Below, piece by piece: positions 33,132 through 44,499 of a stretch of DNA of 64,000 nucleotides. Source of the DNA: Dactylorhiza incarnata (Eukaryota > Streptophyta > Magnoliopsida > Asparagales > Orchidaceae); assembly GCA_033032865.1 (NCBI GenBank), contig JAWHQI010000064.1:7130001-7194000 (forward strand). The letters are read 5' to 3'. A model generated the notes under the pieces. The model ran no database searches and was not told where the DNA came from. It saw only the letters and a list, made by a program, of their open reading frames with translations. The position numbers and the translations under genes were made by a program. How positions within the stretch are numbered: the first letter of the stretch is position 1; every line of letters begins with the position of its first letter.

Positions 33132-34219
33132 CAGAGCTGTCACGGTTCCGGTTCGGTTCCGGTTCTACTAAGACCGTGAACCGAACCGCTAAGGTAACGG
33201 TTCTTCAAATTAGAACCAAAACCATATTTGGTTTGACCGGTTCCAGTTCCGGTTACGGTTCCAACATTATTTTTGGAACCATCGTGTCAATGGTTCCGAT
33301 TCCGGTTCAACAAGAACCAAAACCAAACCGGTCACTAACGGTTCGGTCCGGTTCTATTCGGTTCGGTCTGGTTCCAATCGGTTCTATGTATTATAGCTTT
33401 AATAATTTTACAACTCTATAATTTGATTCATTAGACACATTCACAAAGATTATTATCTCGTTAAAATGCATATTTGAAAAGAAAATTGGAATTCAAATGG
33501 TTGGAGCAATAATTTTATGATTTCTTAATTTTAAATATATTAAAATTGAACTAATACAGATATGCATGCAATAATATCTGATTTGACGCACTGAATAAAA
33601 AAAATGAGTAATATTATATGATGGACATTAGCATGAAGGACACCAAGTAATATTGTAACACTTGATGCTTAGCAAAAATAGTCACTTTACTGAAGTAGTT
33701 GAGGAATGACAAACATAAACATGTACAAAGTAGAGATCATATAGTCATCAACAAAATTAAATAACAACCACCAAATATCATCTTTGTATGTTGGTAGGGT
33801 CCATCACTGAGTACAACTACATTTGGATAGCGATGTAATAATATAAATATATATTTATTATCGTTGTACGGATAATAAATATATATTAGTAATATTATAA
33901 AAAAATATTAAGAATAAATATATATTATAAAGAATAATAATAATAATAATAATAAACAGATTGCGGTTCAGTTCTGCTTCGGTCCGGTCTGGATCGGGTC
34001 TAAAAATTCTGAAACCGCTTGAAACATTTATGTTGCGGTTCCGGTTCCGGTTCTGGTCCGGATAATAAAATGAAGGAACCATACCCGGACCATTATTGTT
34101 TACGGTTCCAAAATTCAAACCGGAACCTGAATAATTCGCGAACGGTTCGATCCGGTTCTTTGCGGTTCCGGTTTGATTCCAGTTCGGCTTACGGTTTTCG
34201 GTTTTATGTGACAGCTTTA
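33132..34219. mobile_element. Non-autonomous hAT-like DNA transposon
   Basis: The 8-bp target duplication GAATTTAT is at 33,124-33,131 and 34,220-34,227. The termini CAGAGCTGTCAC and, inverted, TAAAGCTGTCAC match at 10 of 12. Both ends are packed with GGTTCCGGTT-type subterminal repeats in opposing orientation (33,140-33,385 and about 33,965-34,205), as in many plant hAT elements. The centre is AT-rich and has no transposase. Confidence 0.88.
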
Positions 34220-34227
34220 GAATTTAT

Positions 34228-35602
34228 GCATTTTGTGTGAATCCTACCCATGGTCGTTGCCCCGGATAGGTGATGCTTGATTTAGCGTTGCATTTAGGTA
34301 AAGTCTAGTATGCGTGTCGGGGAATGTCTCTATGAAATGCGTCATCGTGTTGCGGGGCTTGGGATTAATGGATCTCTTGGAGTACTTAGCGAAAACCCCA
34401 TGATTGTGATGTGGTAGAATGCAAACCTTCACCACAAATCGTAGTTGAGTCGTCTTGGACCTCATATGCCGATAATTTGTACAAAGTTTTTGTCCTCACG
34501 AGGGGATTATGTGTGTAACATGATATTTTGTAGCGTTACTGTATGTTGAATTCTTGCGGGCCTTGCATGCCTAACTTGTTGTTTTGATAGCGTTAATTAT
34601 CTTGAACGCTCACGGGCTGAGGTGAAGCCGTACCCGCACCGTGATGATTACCGGTGACTTGAGCACATGCAAAGCTTAAACAAACCTGCACCATGCAGTT
34701 CCGCATGAGGCTTTCCCCTCATATGTGTTGTTTGATCATGGGATATGTTGTGTTAGGCTTGATAGTCTAGACTGACAAAGCTCATTCATTGTATAAGTTA
34801 GTATAACTTAGCATGCTGGAAGTTCTCATGCGAGAGTACACCAATTGCAAGTCTTGAGTGCATAAAGCGTGTGGTCGTGAGTACCCGCATTGTTGTTGTG
34901 GAATATTATAGTGTTATGTTAGCCTCATGCGTAGTTGCTTAGACGGTTGTGGGGAACTTCCGGGTGAACTCAACTAACATCATTTGCATTCCTAGGTTCT
35001 CCTTACTTTAATGCTCAACAAAGAAGATTGATTGTGTTTGAAACCCTACCCTGTGTAGTGTAGTTGCATTTTCTTTATTGTGTTACATGTTGCTTGTTGC
35101 TACTTACTTACAGGTGAGGGGAACCTCCACCCTGAAGTCGATCGGCTAGAATGGTCGGGGGGATCGTTACACGATTTGTGGTCAACTCATAGCTGACCTT
35201 CGTTTAGCAATCATTTGTGTTTGGTGCAGGTGCGGGAGAACCGAGTGGAAAGTAGCGGGCAAAAGCCCAAAGCTGAGTCGGCTCTCGAAGGCCAAACTCT
35301 TTTATAGCTTTTCTTATTTGTCGGTATGTGTACTGATGTTTGTATGCGCATTATTTCATTTTGATACATTGGATGTGATGTAAGGTCATAGGGTCGTAAC
35401 TCTCTTTTGTACAACATTCCTAGTGATGTGGACATTCATGATTTAGTTTTTAAATCAAAGCTTTCGCTAGCGTATTTACTTTACTCTATGTAGTCTCTCA
35501 TTTTTGTTTTTCATTTCATAACACTTGTCTTGTGTGCTCAATATGGCGTGGGGTCCTGACGAGACATATTGTTATATTGTTTGTGCAAACAGGGTATTAC
35601 AT
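34228..35602 (+). repeat. Possible gypsy LTR fragment
   Basis: No coding sequence. The stretch ends CAAACAGGGTATTACA at 35,602, like a chromovirus LTR end, and has a TATA-like CTTTTATAGC near 35,299. The start is not clear. It may belong to the family at 31,391 or to another element. Confidence 0.3.
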
Positions 35603-36375
35603 AATCATTGTTACCTTAAGAAGGTTAGCTGATAACATCCAGTGGGGGTGGATGTATTTCCCTAGTTAATAGCAGGGTTTTCTTTCTTAGGTTGGGGTCT
35701 TGGGTTTGGTTTTAGGTTGGGTTAATGCTTAGGTTTGGCCTTAGGCTAGGCTTAACCCATGTGTAAGGAAAAGATCTAATCCCATTACGCACCATGTCTT
35801 GGGATTACTGCCAAACAACAAATGTGATGGAGGGCGTGGCTTGGTGGAGGGAGCTTGAATGGAATTTAATTCAAAGCTTAAAATGTCTTTTTAAAGGGGT
35901 TTGACCAAAGTCAACCCTAGGGTGGGTTCCCCATGTGGGTCAAGGTCATTACGGGTCCTAGTAGTCGAGTGACGAGTTAATGTCGATGTGATATGGTTGA
36001 ATTCAATCGTTAACGCTTTTCGAGTCGTCGTATAATTTTACAAGACCAATTTTTATTAACTTGACTAAACAATGTCAGATTTGAGCGAAAAAAGTTCTGT
36101 TACGCTTATATTGCATATACGAGTCAAATACAACTGACGAAAACCAATTCTGAGCTCATTTGATCAAACTAATATTTCTAGGTGAATATGCCGAACAACG
36201 TGGCCTAAAATGGTCACTTTCACTAAATGACCTCGGATTCAATCGAAACGAGTTGTGTTGCACTCGTATGGGTCACACGAGTCTAATGCAACTAATGGAA
36301 GTCAATTCCGAGCTCATTAGCTCAAAACGATATTTCGAGATGACCGTGCCGAACAATATGGCCTAAAATGGTCAC
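35603..36375 (+). repeat. Gypsy-like LTR, copy 2, left part
   Basis: From about 35,825 it aligns with 32,000-32,350, including ACCAAAGTCAACCCTAGGGTGGGTTCCCC-type sequence (quoted in two parts: ACCAAAGTCAACCCTAG and GTGGGTTCCCC). Two copies of the 158-bp unit follow. It is interrupted at 36,376 by a solo LTR and resumes at 38,004. 35,603-35,820 has no recognised feature. Confidence 0.5.
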
Positions 36376-38003
36376 TGTTGGGTTTTGTATCCACAATAAC
36401 CTTGATTTGTAGAAAGTCAACTTTGAACCAAGATTGAATTGTTTGTGTATTTGATATATTTTTCTAGTAATGTTCTTGCAGGTTCACATTTCTAAGTGTA
36501 GACCAATGTCAGGTCACAATGGGTCAATAAGCACAGTCTCATGCAATGTAATTCTTCATTGTGTGGGGTATGGGGTTGACTCATGTGTGATCTCTCAATT
36601 GGGATACACTTTATGATCAAGACATTAAAGATTCAAAGCTTGGTGTGCAGCATTGGTCTAGAGAAAAAGGAAGAAATTTTTCCTAAGTAAATTTTTCGAG
36701 ATGTATAGGTACTTTTCGAGAAGTTCTTCTATGCTCTCGAGAAGTCCTTATTATTTTTCGAGAAGGGTTGTCTCAAAGGTCTTTTTCGAGAAAGTTAAAG
36801 TTTTCGAGTAGCTGTTTTGATCTCTCGAGAAATCAATGATATCTCGGAAAGTCCCCTTAGTTTTCGAGAAATCTTCTTTTTCAGTTGTTTTCGAGAAGTC
36901 TGTCTCAGTGGCAGCTTTCGAGAAATCCTTTCTCTCTCGAGAAGTATTTTTGTTTTCGAGAAGTCATCGTTTCTTTCGAAAAGCTTTCTCTCTAAAGGTT
37001 TTTCTCGAAATTGTTTAGGAGTTTACGAGAAGTTTCGTGTCCTCTCGAGAAGTCTTTCATCTCCCGAGAGGCCCTGTCATAATCTTTCTATATTCTCTTC
37101 TAAAGCTGTGTTTCGAGAACTAGTCGGTTTCTCTCGAGAAGTATTGGATCTCTCGAGAAGTCTGGTTCTAGCTTTTCTCGTAAACCTTGTTTTTCCTTTT
37201 TGATGACAAGTCTTTTCCGTCAATTTGACGTGACGTCCTTCCTCGTTTTTAAGGTTAATCGTTAGATCTTCATCTATATAAGAATTACTCCTATGTAAGG
37301 ACAAATTATTATTAGAAGATCAGAGTTCGTATTTTCCAAAAACCTAATCTGATTCAAGATCGTCGTCTAGTGCCGTGCATCGCCATCGTTGGAGTTCGAT
37401 CGTGAGTTATCTGATTTCGTCTCCAAGTGGAAGAAAAAGTTCGATCGATCATCGCCTCACTCGTCCTGTTTTCATTGGATCGATCAAGACCTTAGAAGAT
37501 CTGATTTGTGCCGATTCGATTCTTCTTCTTCAACATCAAGCCGAAGCCATTTCTGTCGCAAGAAGGAAGAAGATCATCATCAAATTATTCAGATCTGATC
37601 GTGATTCGTTAAGTATTGTTTCAATCTAAATTTACATTTGATTGTAGGAGAGATTGTTCTCCGAGTTGTAGGAGAGGTATTCTCCGAGTTGTAAGAGAAG
37701 GTTATCTCTGAGTTTGTAGGAGTTTGATCTCCGAGTTGTAAGAGTTTTGACTCTGAGAATTGTAGGATCGTTCTTGATCCGAGATTTAGTGAAGTAGTCA
37801 AGTCTAGCTGTGGTGCTAGATTGGCGAGGCCGGCAAGTGGAGTACCCAAGAACGGGGAACCACTATAAATTTCTTGTGTCGTCTGTGATTGTGATTTGCA
37901 TTCTGTGCGTTCTTTATTTTCAAGATTTTCAATTCCGCAAAAGACGCAATTATCACCTATTCACCCCCCTCTAGGTGATTTTGGTTGGCAACTAGATATT
38001 ACA
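36376..38003 (+). repeat. Solo LTR of a Sirevirus
   Basis: TGTTGGGTTTTG..AGATATTACA, 1,628 bp, flanked by GTCAC at 36,371-36,375 and 38,004-38,008. It is related to the LTRs of Sirevirus C (shared TATCCACAATAACCTTGATT near the start and CACCTATTCACCCCCCTCTA near the end). U3 holds about 15 TTTTCGAGAAGTC-type units (36,700-37,190), then a TATA-like box (37,276-37,282) and a hairpin chain (37,647-37,780). Recombination between two LTRs explains the loss of the rest. Confidence 0.93.
37647..37780 (+). promoter_or_regulatory. Leader hairpin chain of the solo LTR
   Basis: Six stem-loops in series: 37,647-37,662 (GGAG..CTCC), 37,671-37,685 (GGAGA..TCTCC), 37,694-37,709 (AGAGA..TCTCT), 37,719-37,732 (GGAG..CTCC), 37,741-37,754 (AGAGT..ACTCT) and 37,765-37,780 (GGATC..GATCC). 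The spacers are GAGTTGTA or GAGTTTGTA. Paired changes keep the stems. Confidence 0.6.
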
Positions 38004-38881
38004 GTCACTTTTACTAAACTACCTCAGATTCGATCGAACGAGTTGTGTTGCACTCATATGGGCCATATGAGTATAATGCAACTGACAAAAGTCAATTCTG
38101 ATCTCATTTGCTCAAAATAAAATTTCGGGGTCATTGTATCGAACAACATTACCAGGAACGGACATTTTCACCAAACTACCTCAGATTCAAATGAAACAAG
38201 TTGAGTTGCACTCGTATGGATCATATGAGTCTAATGCAATTGATGGAAGTCAATTACAAGCTAATTTGCCCAAAACGATATTTCAGGGTGCCGAACAACG
38301 TGGCCTAAAATAGTCACTTTCACAAAACGACCTCGGATTCGATCGAAGCAAGTTTTATTGCACTCGTATGGGTCATACAAAAACAATGCAATTAACGGAA
38401 GTCAATTCTGATCTCATTTGCTCAAAATGACATTTCAGGGTCGTTGTATCAAATAATGTTACCTAAAACAGTCATTTTCACAAATGACCTCAAATTCAAA
38501 CGAAATAAGTTGTATTGCACTCGTATGGACCATACATGTCTAATGCAATAGACAGAAGTCGCTTCTGAGTTCGTTGGCTCAAAAAGTCACGTTGAGGTCG
38601 CCGCGTAGCTTGATCTTGCCTGAATTAACCAACTTTGTCACAGTATATCAAAACGAGACGTGGTTGATATCGTTGAGTTTGTTTTGATCCCGCGAGAGGA
38701 CTACCACTGGTCGAGATTGATTCCAGCTTGATTTACTCAATTGTCTATACTAAGTCATCGCACCTTAAACTGACATTAATATAGGATGGAGGTCGAGTCG
38801 TGGTTCACTACGACTCGGACCAAACTTCTATAAGGATTCATTTGAACCGGCTATGACCCTTTTTAAAGTTGGGACGTTACA
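38004..38881 (+). repeat. Gypsy-like LTR, copy 2, right part
   Basis: Four more 158-bp units, then a tail ending GGGACGTTACA at 38,881, comparable to GGGATGTTATA at 33,072. Confidence 0.5.
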
Positions 38882-39700
38882 ACCTTAGGCTACATTTTGG
38901 TTTGAAATTTTTTAATTAGGATTTTCTTGGTTTCAACAAATAACCCTCCAGGATTTGTCTATAAGTAAGACCACAGGGGTACCTTGAATGACACATTAAA
39001 TCTCTCCATATGTTCTCTACTCATCAATTTGTGCATTCCTCGTCCCTAACTCAGCCTTTGGTGGTGGAGAGAAAGTTCATTTCGACTTCCGGGTAAGTGT
39101 CGGGACCTCGCCACTGCAGCATTCGGGTCGTATTTGTAGACGAGTTCCAATGTATTCTCCCTCGCCATCTAGTTCTGCGAAGCCGGCTCGCGGGATCGAT
39201 AACCTTGGGCTACCCGTTTGGTCCAAACATTTGTGAGCCAGTTTTCATGGTTCCAACAATATTTAAACCAGACTGCCCAAGGGTCGGTGGTGAAGGCGAA
39301 GGCGGTGATAAGAGCATAAGAGGAGCATTGCTATTTTAGAAGCATTTTAGGAAGCCCATTTATCTGCTCCCTATAGTCTTTCACTACCGCACTTCTCATG
39401 CACCAGCTAAAGTTCCCACACACCTGCATTCCTACGTACAAGTATTCTTAATTCACAGCAGATTTAACATACATCACCCAGTTATTTCATTCTCTCCAAG
39501 TTCGTTCTGAGCTCTCTTTTATCACCAAATCAAAATTCCACTGGAATTAAAGAAGGCTCCTTTCATTTTCGAGGTGGTTTTTGTGGATGTCAACGCCATT
39601 TTTGCTTGTGTCGGGGGTAGAGGTAAAGCGGCCCGAGAGTTAGGAAAATTTTTTGGTATCTATAACGTAAAATGAACCCGGGCGATATATAAACAGGCTT
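38882..39700. other. Sequence upstream of the Ulp1-type gene, no recognised feature
   Basis: No convincing ORF. AACCTTAGGCTAC at 38,882 and AACCTTGGGCTAC at about 39,201 are a short direct repeat. A plus-strand TATA-like GATATATAAACAGG lies at about 39,684. It may hold the terminal inverted repeat of the mobile element inferred for the next two genes, but I could not find its partner. Confidence 0.4.
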
Positions 39701-39739
39701 TTGAAAGGGGGCCCCACCTCCCATTCCTCTTCCTCCTTC

Positions 39740-42700
39740 CGTTGAGATTTTTTCAAAAAAATTTGAAATCGTTTCCAGAAAACCTAACGGCCCGGCGCTC
39801 ATCGGAGAAGAATAACGCAGCGACACCGCCCTTCATCAGGAGGGAACATCGACGTCGAACATCTACCGCCAGGGAACGACGACGGCGAACATCCTCGGAG
39901 CTTCTGTGTACATCCTTTGTGCCACATCAACCGCGCGGGAGAGCATCGAAGGTAATGTTCCTTCATACCATTACTGGAATGAGTTTTGCTGGAATGAGTT
40001 TTGCTGGAATGAGTTTTGCCATTAATTTATCACAAAACATTACTTGTATGTTGGGTTTAGGGTTTGACGGAGCAGGAGATATCTGTTTGCGTTTTTTTTG
40101 TTCTGGTTAGGTATTCTCCGGTCGGATTTCAACATATCCAGTAGGAATTTGTACTTGTGTTTTATGACAAAACACTCCTATAAATTCTCTATATACGTTC
40201 TATTACTTGTTTCTAGTAAGATTTATGTTCATGCCTTATGAGTTATGAAGTTCCTATAAATCAGTGGACTTGTGTGTGCTAGCTATTTATTACATGTTGA
40301 TAAAATATAATCTATTACTTGTATGTTGATAAAATGTAATCACTTGCTTGTTGTAATTACTTTTTGTTAACACATTCAGATGGAAGGACACTATGGTGAC
40401 ACATATTTGAATAGCAGATGTGACATCTCAACATTTAAGAACTATGCCGAGCCTCTTCTTGATGTGCTATCGGAGGAGTCACTGGAATTGTTGAGAGAGG
40501 CTTCATTGCTACATCTTTTTTCAATTCCAGATATTCCTCAAAACATTCCACTGTTATATAGGATGCTAAGACTATATAGGCCAGATAAGGAAGCTTTCTT
40601 GCTCGGTCAATACTACATTAAATTCACCGTCAATGAAGTTGCTCTAATTTTGGGTCTACCAAACCGTGGAGAAGATTTCGACTTCCAAAGAGCCTCGAAC
40701 TCAACGGTGAAACTGAACGATGTAATTGCTGAGCTTCAGCAATTAGCCATTGAAGTGCACTCGCCAGATTTGGAGCTGCGAAGATTGGATGCTCTTACCA
40801 GATATGTATTGTGCAAATTATTTTTTCCCCTAAAGTCACTCACAATCCCTGATTGCCTTAAAGAGTTCGGTGGATTGGAAGAATTCAGGAGATTCAACTG
40901 GCCAAAGGCTGTGCACACATTTCTGCAGTCACAATTTCACCCACTACATAAGCTAAGTTGCAGAAAAGTAGAACCCTCAAGCTTGGGATATCTTGAAGGA
41001 TGCATAATTGTTCTCACTACTAGAAAATGACTTTTAGTCACACTTTTTTTTGCCACGGGTCAAAAATCATGGCTAATAGTTAAGTATTACCCACGACCTC
41101 TAATTCGTGGCTAATAAGTAAATATTAGCCACGGATGTCAAATTCGTGGCAAAAAAGAACACATTAGCCACGGTTTATCGATTTCGTGGCTAAAATGATA
41201 CTATTAGCCACGGTTTCCAAATTCGTGGCTAATATTTTAGCCACAATTCTTAATTCGTGGCAAATACAGAAGTATTAGCCACGGTTTATTGCCGTGGCAA
41301 AAAATAGTATGAGATAATTGACTAAAATTTAATTTTTTAATTTATTTATAGCATATGCGTAAATATATTAATATTAATTTAAACATTAATTCTCATACTT
41401 AATTAATTTGTGTCACATACAATTCAATTATGTACACGATTAAGTGCTTTGAGAAGATTAACAACACTCAATCCAAGAACATAACTATTATCGAACCACA
41501 AAAAAATATTAATATTAATTTAAACATTAATTACCTACTTAATTAATTTGTTCCACATAATTCGATCACATTACGTGTTATGATTATCTTAATTATTTAT
41601 ATATTTACAAATTAACTCTCAATCAAGACACACATATAACAATGAGTGTTTGTAGAAATTAAGGGAGAGCTAAACTTCTTAAGTGTGATAATCTAAAGAT
41701 GATTAGGAAGTGTAGAAAGAATCTTTTGCTCTAGTAACATCTCTTTTTCAATGGGTCTAGACTTCTCGTAGATTCACTTGACCCCTGGTGAGCGATCTAG
41801 TTGTGCTCATGTGACTCATTTACTTGATTATGACTGATATGAACAGCAGGGAAATCGTGGCTAATAGCTGATGAAATCAAGACCTTTAGCCACAAGTTAA
41901 AACCGTGGCTAAAAGTCGTGGAAAAAAAGTATTTGCCACGAAATGAGCGTGGCTAATACTTTTTGCCACGCTCGCATTGCCCACGCCCATTTGCCGTGGG
42001 CAGGCCGTGGCTAAAAGTCTTTTGCCACGGTTTTGGACTTTTAGCCACGACAATTTGCCCTGGCTAAAAGTCCATTTTCTGGTAGTGTCTTGTGGTAAGC
42101 ATTTCACTCTTTCAATTCTCACGTCCAAATTTAAATATCTTTTTCACTAAAAAAATTTCATGTAGGTGTGGTTATTTGAGCATACAAAAATACAAGTTCC
42201 TGCAGAGGATTTGGTGAGACCTCGTATTTGTCGTTGGGCATCTAAGGGGAGCTTCAGCAACAAGTTCTGCATAGACTTATCTGTTAAATTGTAGCCAAGG
42301 AAGGAGGTGAGTGTCTTTTATTAGCTTTAATTATATTCTTTTGAGGTAGATAAATAAAATGTCTAATTAAATGCAGGTAATCACAAAATTTATGAATATT
42401 TTGGAGGAGGAGCAGAACCTTCTGGGAGATGAGGAGGTGGAGACATCCTTTGAGACAGCCAAAGGAGTGAAAAAGGAGAAAAATAAAAGAAAGCGAAAGT
42501 TAGAGACGGAGAACCCAAAAACGGAGGAGTTGTTGAAAGAAGAGAGGGAGAGAAAGAAAGTTAAGGACATGAAGAGATTCATTAGTAGAGAGGTTAGTCA
42601 TCTTCGAGGCCAACTTTCTGAAGAGGTTCGCCAATTACGCGCCTACTGTCAGCAAAAATTCGATATAATGTGTGGCCTCATCAGTTCCCTCTTGCATGCA

Positions 42701-43897
42701 AATGATCCCATCCCATCCACCGTACCCGGCTCCCAACCTACCTGCGATCCCACCCCTTCCAAAGCATCGGTCTCCCCTCTAATTCCAGAAAACTTGATGT
42801 AGTTCTTGTTGATGAGTGTACGCCAAACTCAAAAAAACTCAAGTTTGAAGGGTAAAACAGGTAAGAAGTTAAGTAAGGGTAAGGAGTCCAGCGTACCAAA
42901 AATGGAATGGATCGAGAATGAACTTTGTTTTCCTGGACGGATATATCTGCCTGAGGCCGACCAGGCGTTGATTGATGCAACATACAGGCGGTTTCCTATG
43001 AGGTACATTTTTTTGCAGTGCAATCATTATATTACTCTATAGCCTAAATTTAATTTTGTATTATTTATAATAGTTCCACAATTATACTGCAAAGTCGAAA
43101 TACTGCATTGGCACGTTCTTGCATTGATGACTTGTTGTGTAAGGGTTGGTTAAGTGGTGGGCATTTGGATGCTTTTGCAGTTCTATTGGGTAGCCGAAGG
43201 AGCACATCTCCTCACAACTGGTGCAAATTCCTCTATGTGTCACCAAATTTTTGGGTAATAGCACTTGCAGTTGATATATATATCAATAATAAATACTTTG
43301 TTATGTATTTTTTGATTAGCTCAGCCTATTTTGAATTTACAGTATAAAAAAAAACCGGTGTTAAAAATTGTGAAATTCTATTGGAACATCTCACGACATC
43401 ATATGTACAAGCAGCCGAAATAATACTTATGCCAGCTTTCCTAATCGACCGCAGTCATTGGACATTACTGGTTTATTATTTGAAACGAGAAACGTGGCAT
43501 TTTTACGACTCAATGCCAAACAAAATGCATGAAACAAACCTTAGAGAAGTGGTATATTGCATAACCTAAACTACTTCCTTTTTATTCCACAATATTACAG
43601 TGTATTGACTTTTATATTTGCAAAACTTGGCAGATAGCAGGCCTTTACGAGGCAAAAAAGAATGTGCTCCCTGAAAATATGGATGCTTGGCCAATAAGTA
43701 TTGTGTAAGCAGCTCCGACGCAAGACAACGGCTATGATTGTGGTGTCTTTGTTTTGAAGTACATGGAGACGATAGTAGCTCGGAATATGACTGTGTTGAG
43801 CAAGTGCAAGGATTAGGACACGAGAATGCCCGCTTTTAGAGCGGAAATTGCATGTGAATTGATAAAATTCTTCGTCGTTGATACAAAGGACAAATGA
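39740..43897 (+). pseudogene. Ulp1-type cysteine protease gene with plant-mobile-like N-terminal domain
   Basis: A likely non-coding first exon ends at about 39,951 (AAG/GTAATG). Coding exons by splice sites and frame: 40,380-41,014 plus 42,091-42,094 (split by a CACTA element), 42,166-42,306, 42,377-43,002, 43,074-43,254, 43,343-43,551 and 43,634-43,897. Exon 1 encodes LGQYYIKFTVNEVALILGLP, as in plant mobile or DUF1985 domains; exon 2 gives VWLFEHTKI; exon 3 is a charged coiled coil. The protease part keeps the C48 residues: His in RSHWTLLVYYLK, Asp in WHFYDSM, and Gln and Cys in PTQDNGYDCGVFVLKYME. Stops at 42,292, in exon 6 near 43,707 and 43,814, and a frameshift near 42,800 disable it. 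Such proteases cut SUMO, and related genes ride in MULE-type plant transposons. Confidence 0.8.
41015..42087. mobile_element. Non-autonomous CACTA (En/Spm-like) transposon
   Basis: The ends are CACTACTAGAAAATGACTTT and, inverted, CACTACCAGAAAATGGACTT. The 3-bp target duplication TCT is at 41,012-41,014 and 42,088-42,090. Subterminal units of the form TTAGCCACGG / CCGTGGCTAA are repeated at both ends. No transposase is present. It lies 4 bp before the splice donor of exon 1 of the Ulp1-type gene. Confidence 0.95.
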
Positions 43898-44499
43898 TGA
43901 AAGTCTTATAGTTATATTTTTGAATTTTGGCTGCGATATTTATTTGCCTCGGAACATTCATTCAAGCAATATTTTGCGCCAGCAGGATTTACATTCAGCA
44001 TTTGTGATGTGTTTCTATTGTTTTAGTATTTGTTGTGATGTGTTTCCATTCAGCATTTGTGATGTGTTTCTATTCAACAATATTTTGCGCCAGCCGGATT
44101 TACATTCGGCATTTGTTGTTTCTATCCTTCCAGCAATCAACATTTTGCTGGATATACATTGTGATGTGTTTCAATTGTTTCAGCATTTGTTGTGATGTGT
44201 TTCAAGTGGTCCATCAATCATGTAATTATGATATTCGAAAGGTTTCATAAGGCACAAAAGTAGAAGCACAAAATAATATTTTTCCCAATAAAATACATCA
44301 TCCTTTCAAGACATCGGGCACACAACAAAATTCAAACGACAATGACATACTTAAATCATCATTTCCGTAATCACTTGTCGGAAATGACGTAGAGGCCAAA
44401 TCACCTTCGAATGTAGAACTTCCAATAAAATTATTTCCTTCAATACATCATTGGCTACATTCACAGATGACTTAGGCTTTGGATCAAGCTTCTTCTCTG
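43898..44499. other. Region between the convergent genes, with short repeats
   Basis: Between 43,980 and 44,215 the piece TTGTGATGTGTTTC recurs five times or so, with CAGCATTTG and CAATATTTTGCGCCAGC in between. It is a decayed tandem repeat in the 3' flank. Possible terminal exon of the FAR1-like gene at about 44,345-44,495 (minus). Confidence 0.5.

Noticed and set aside
36817..37203. 128-codon ORF rich in SFREI/SRS words
   Set aside because: It is a reading of the TTTTCGAGAAGTC array in U3 of the solo LTR.
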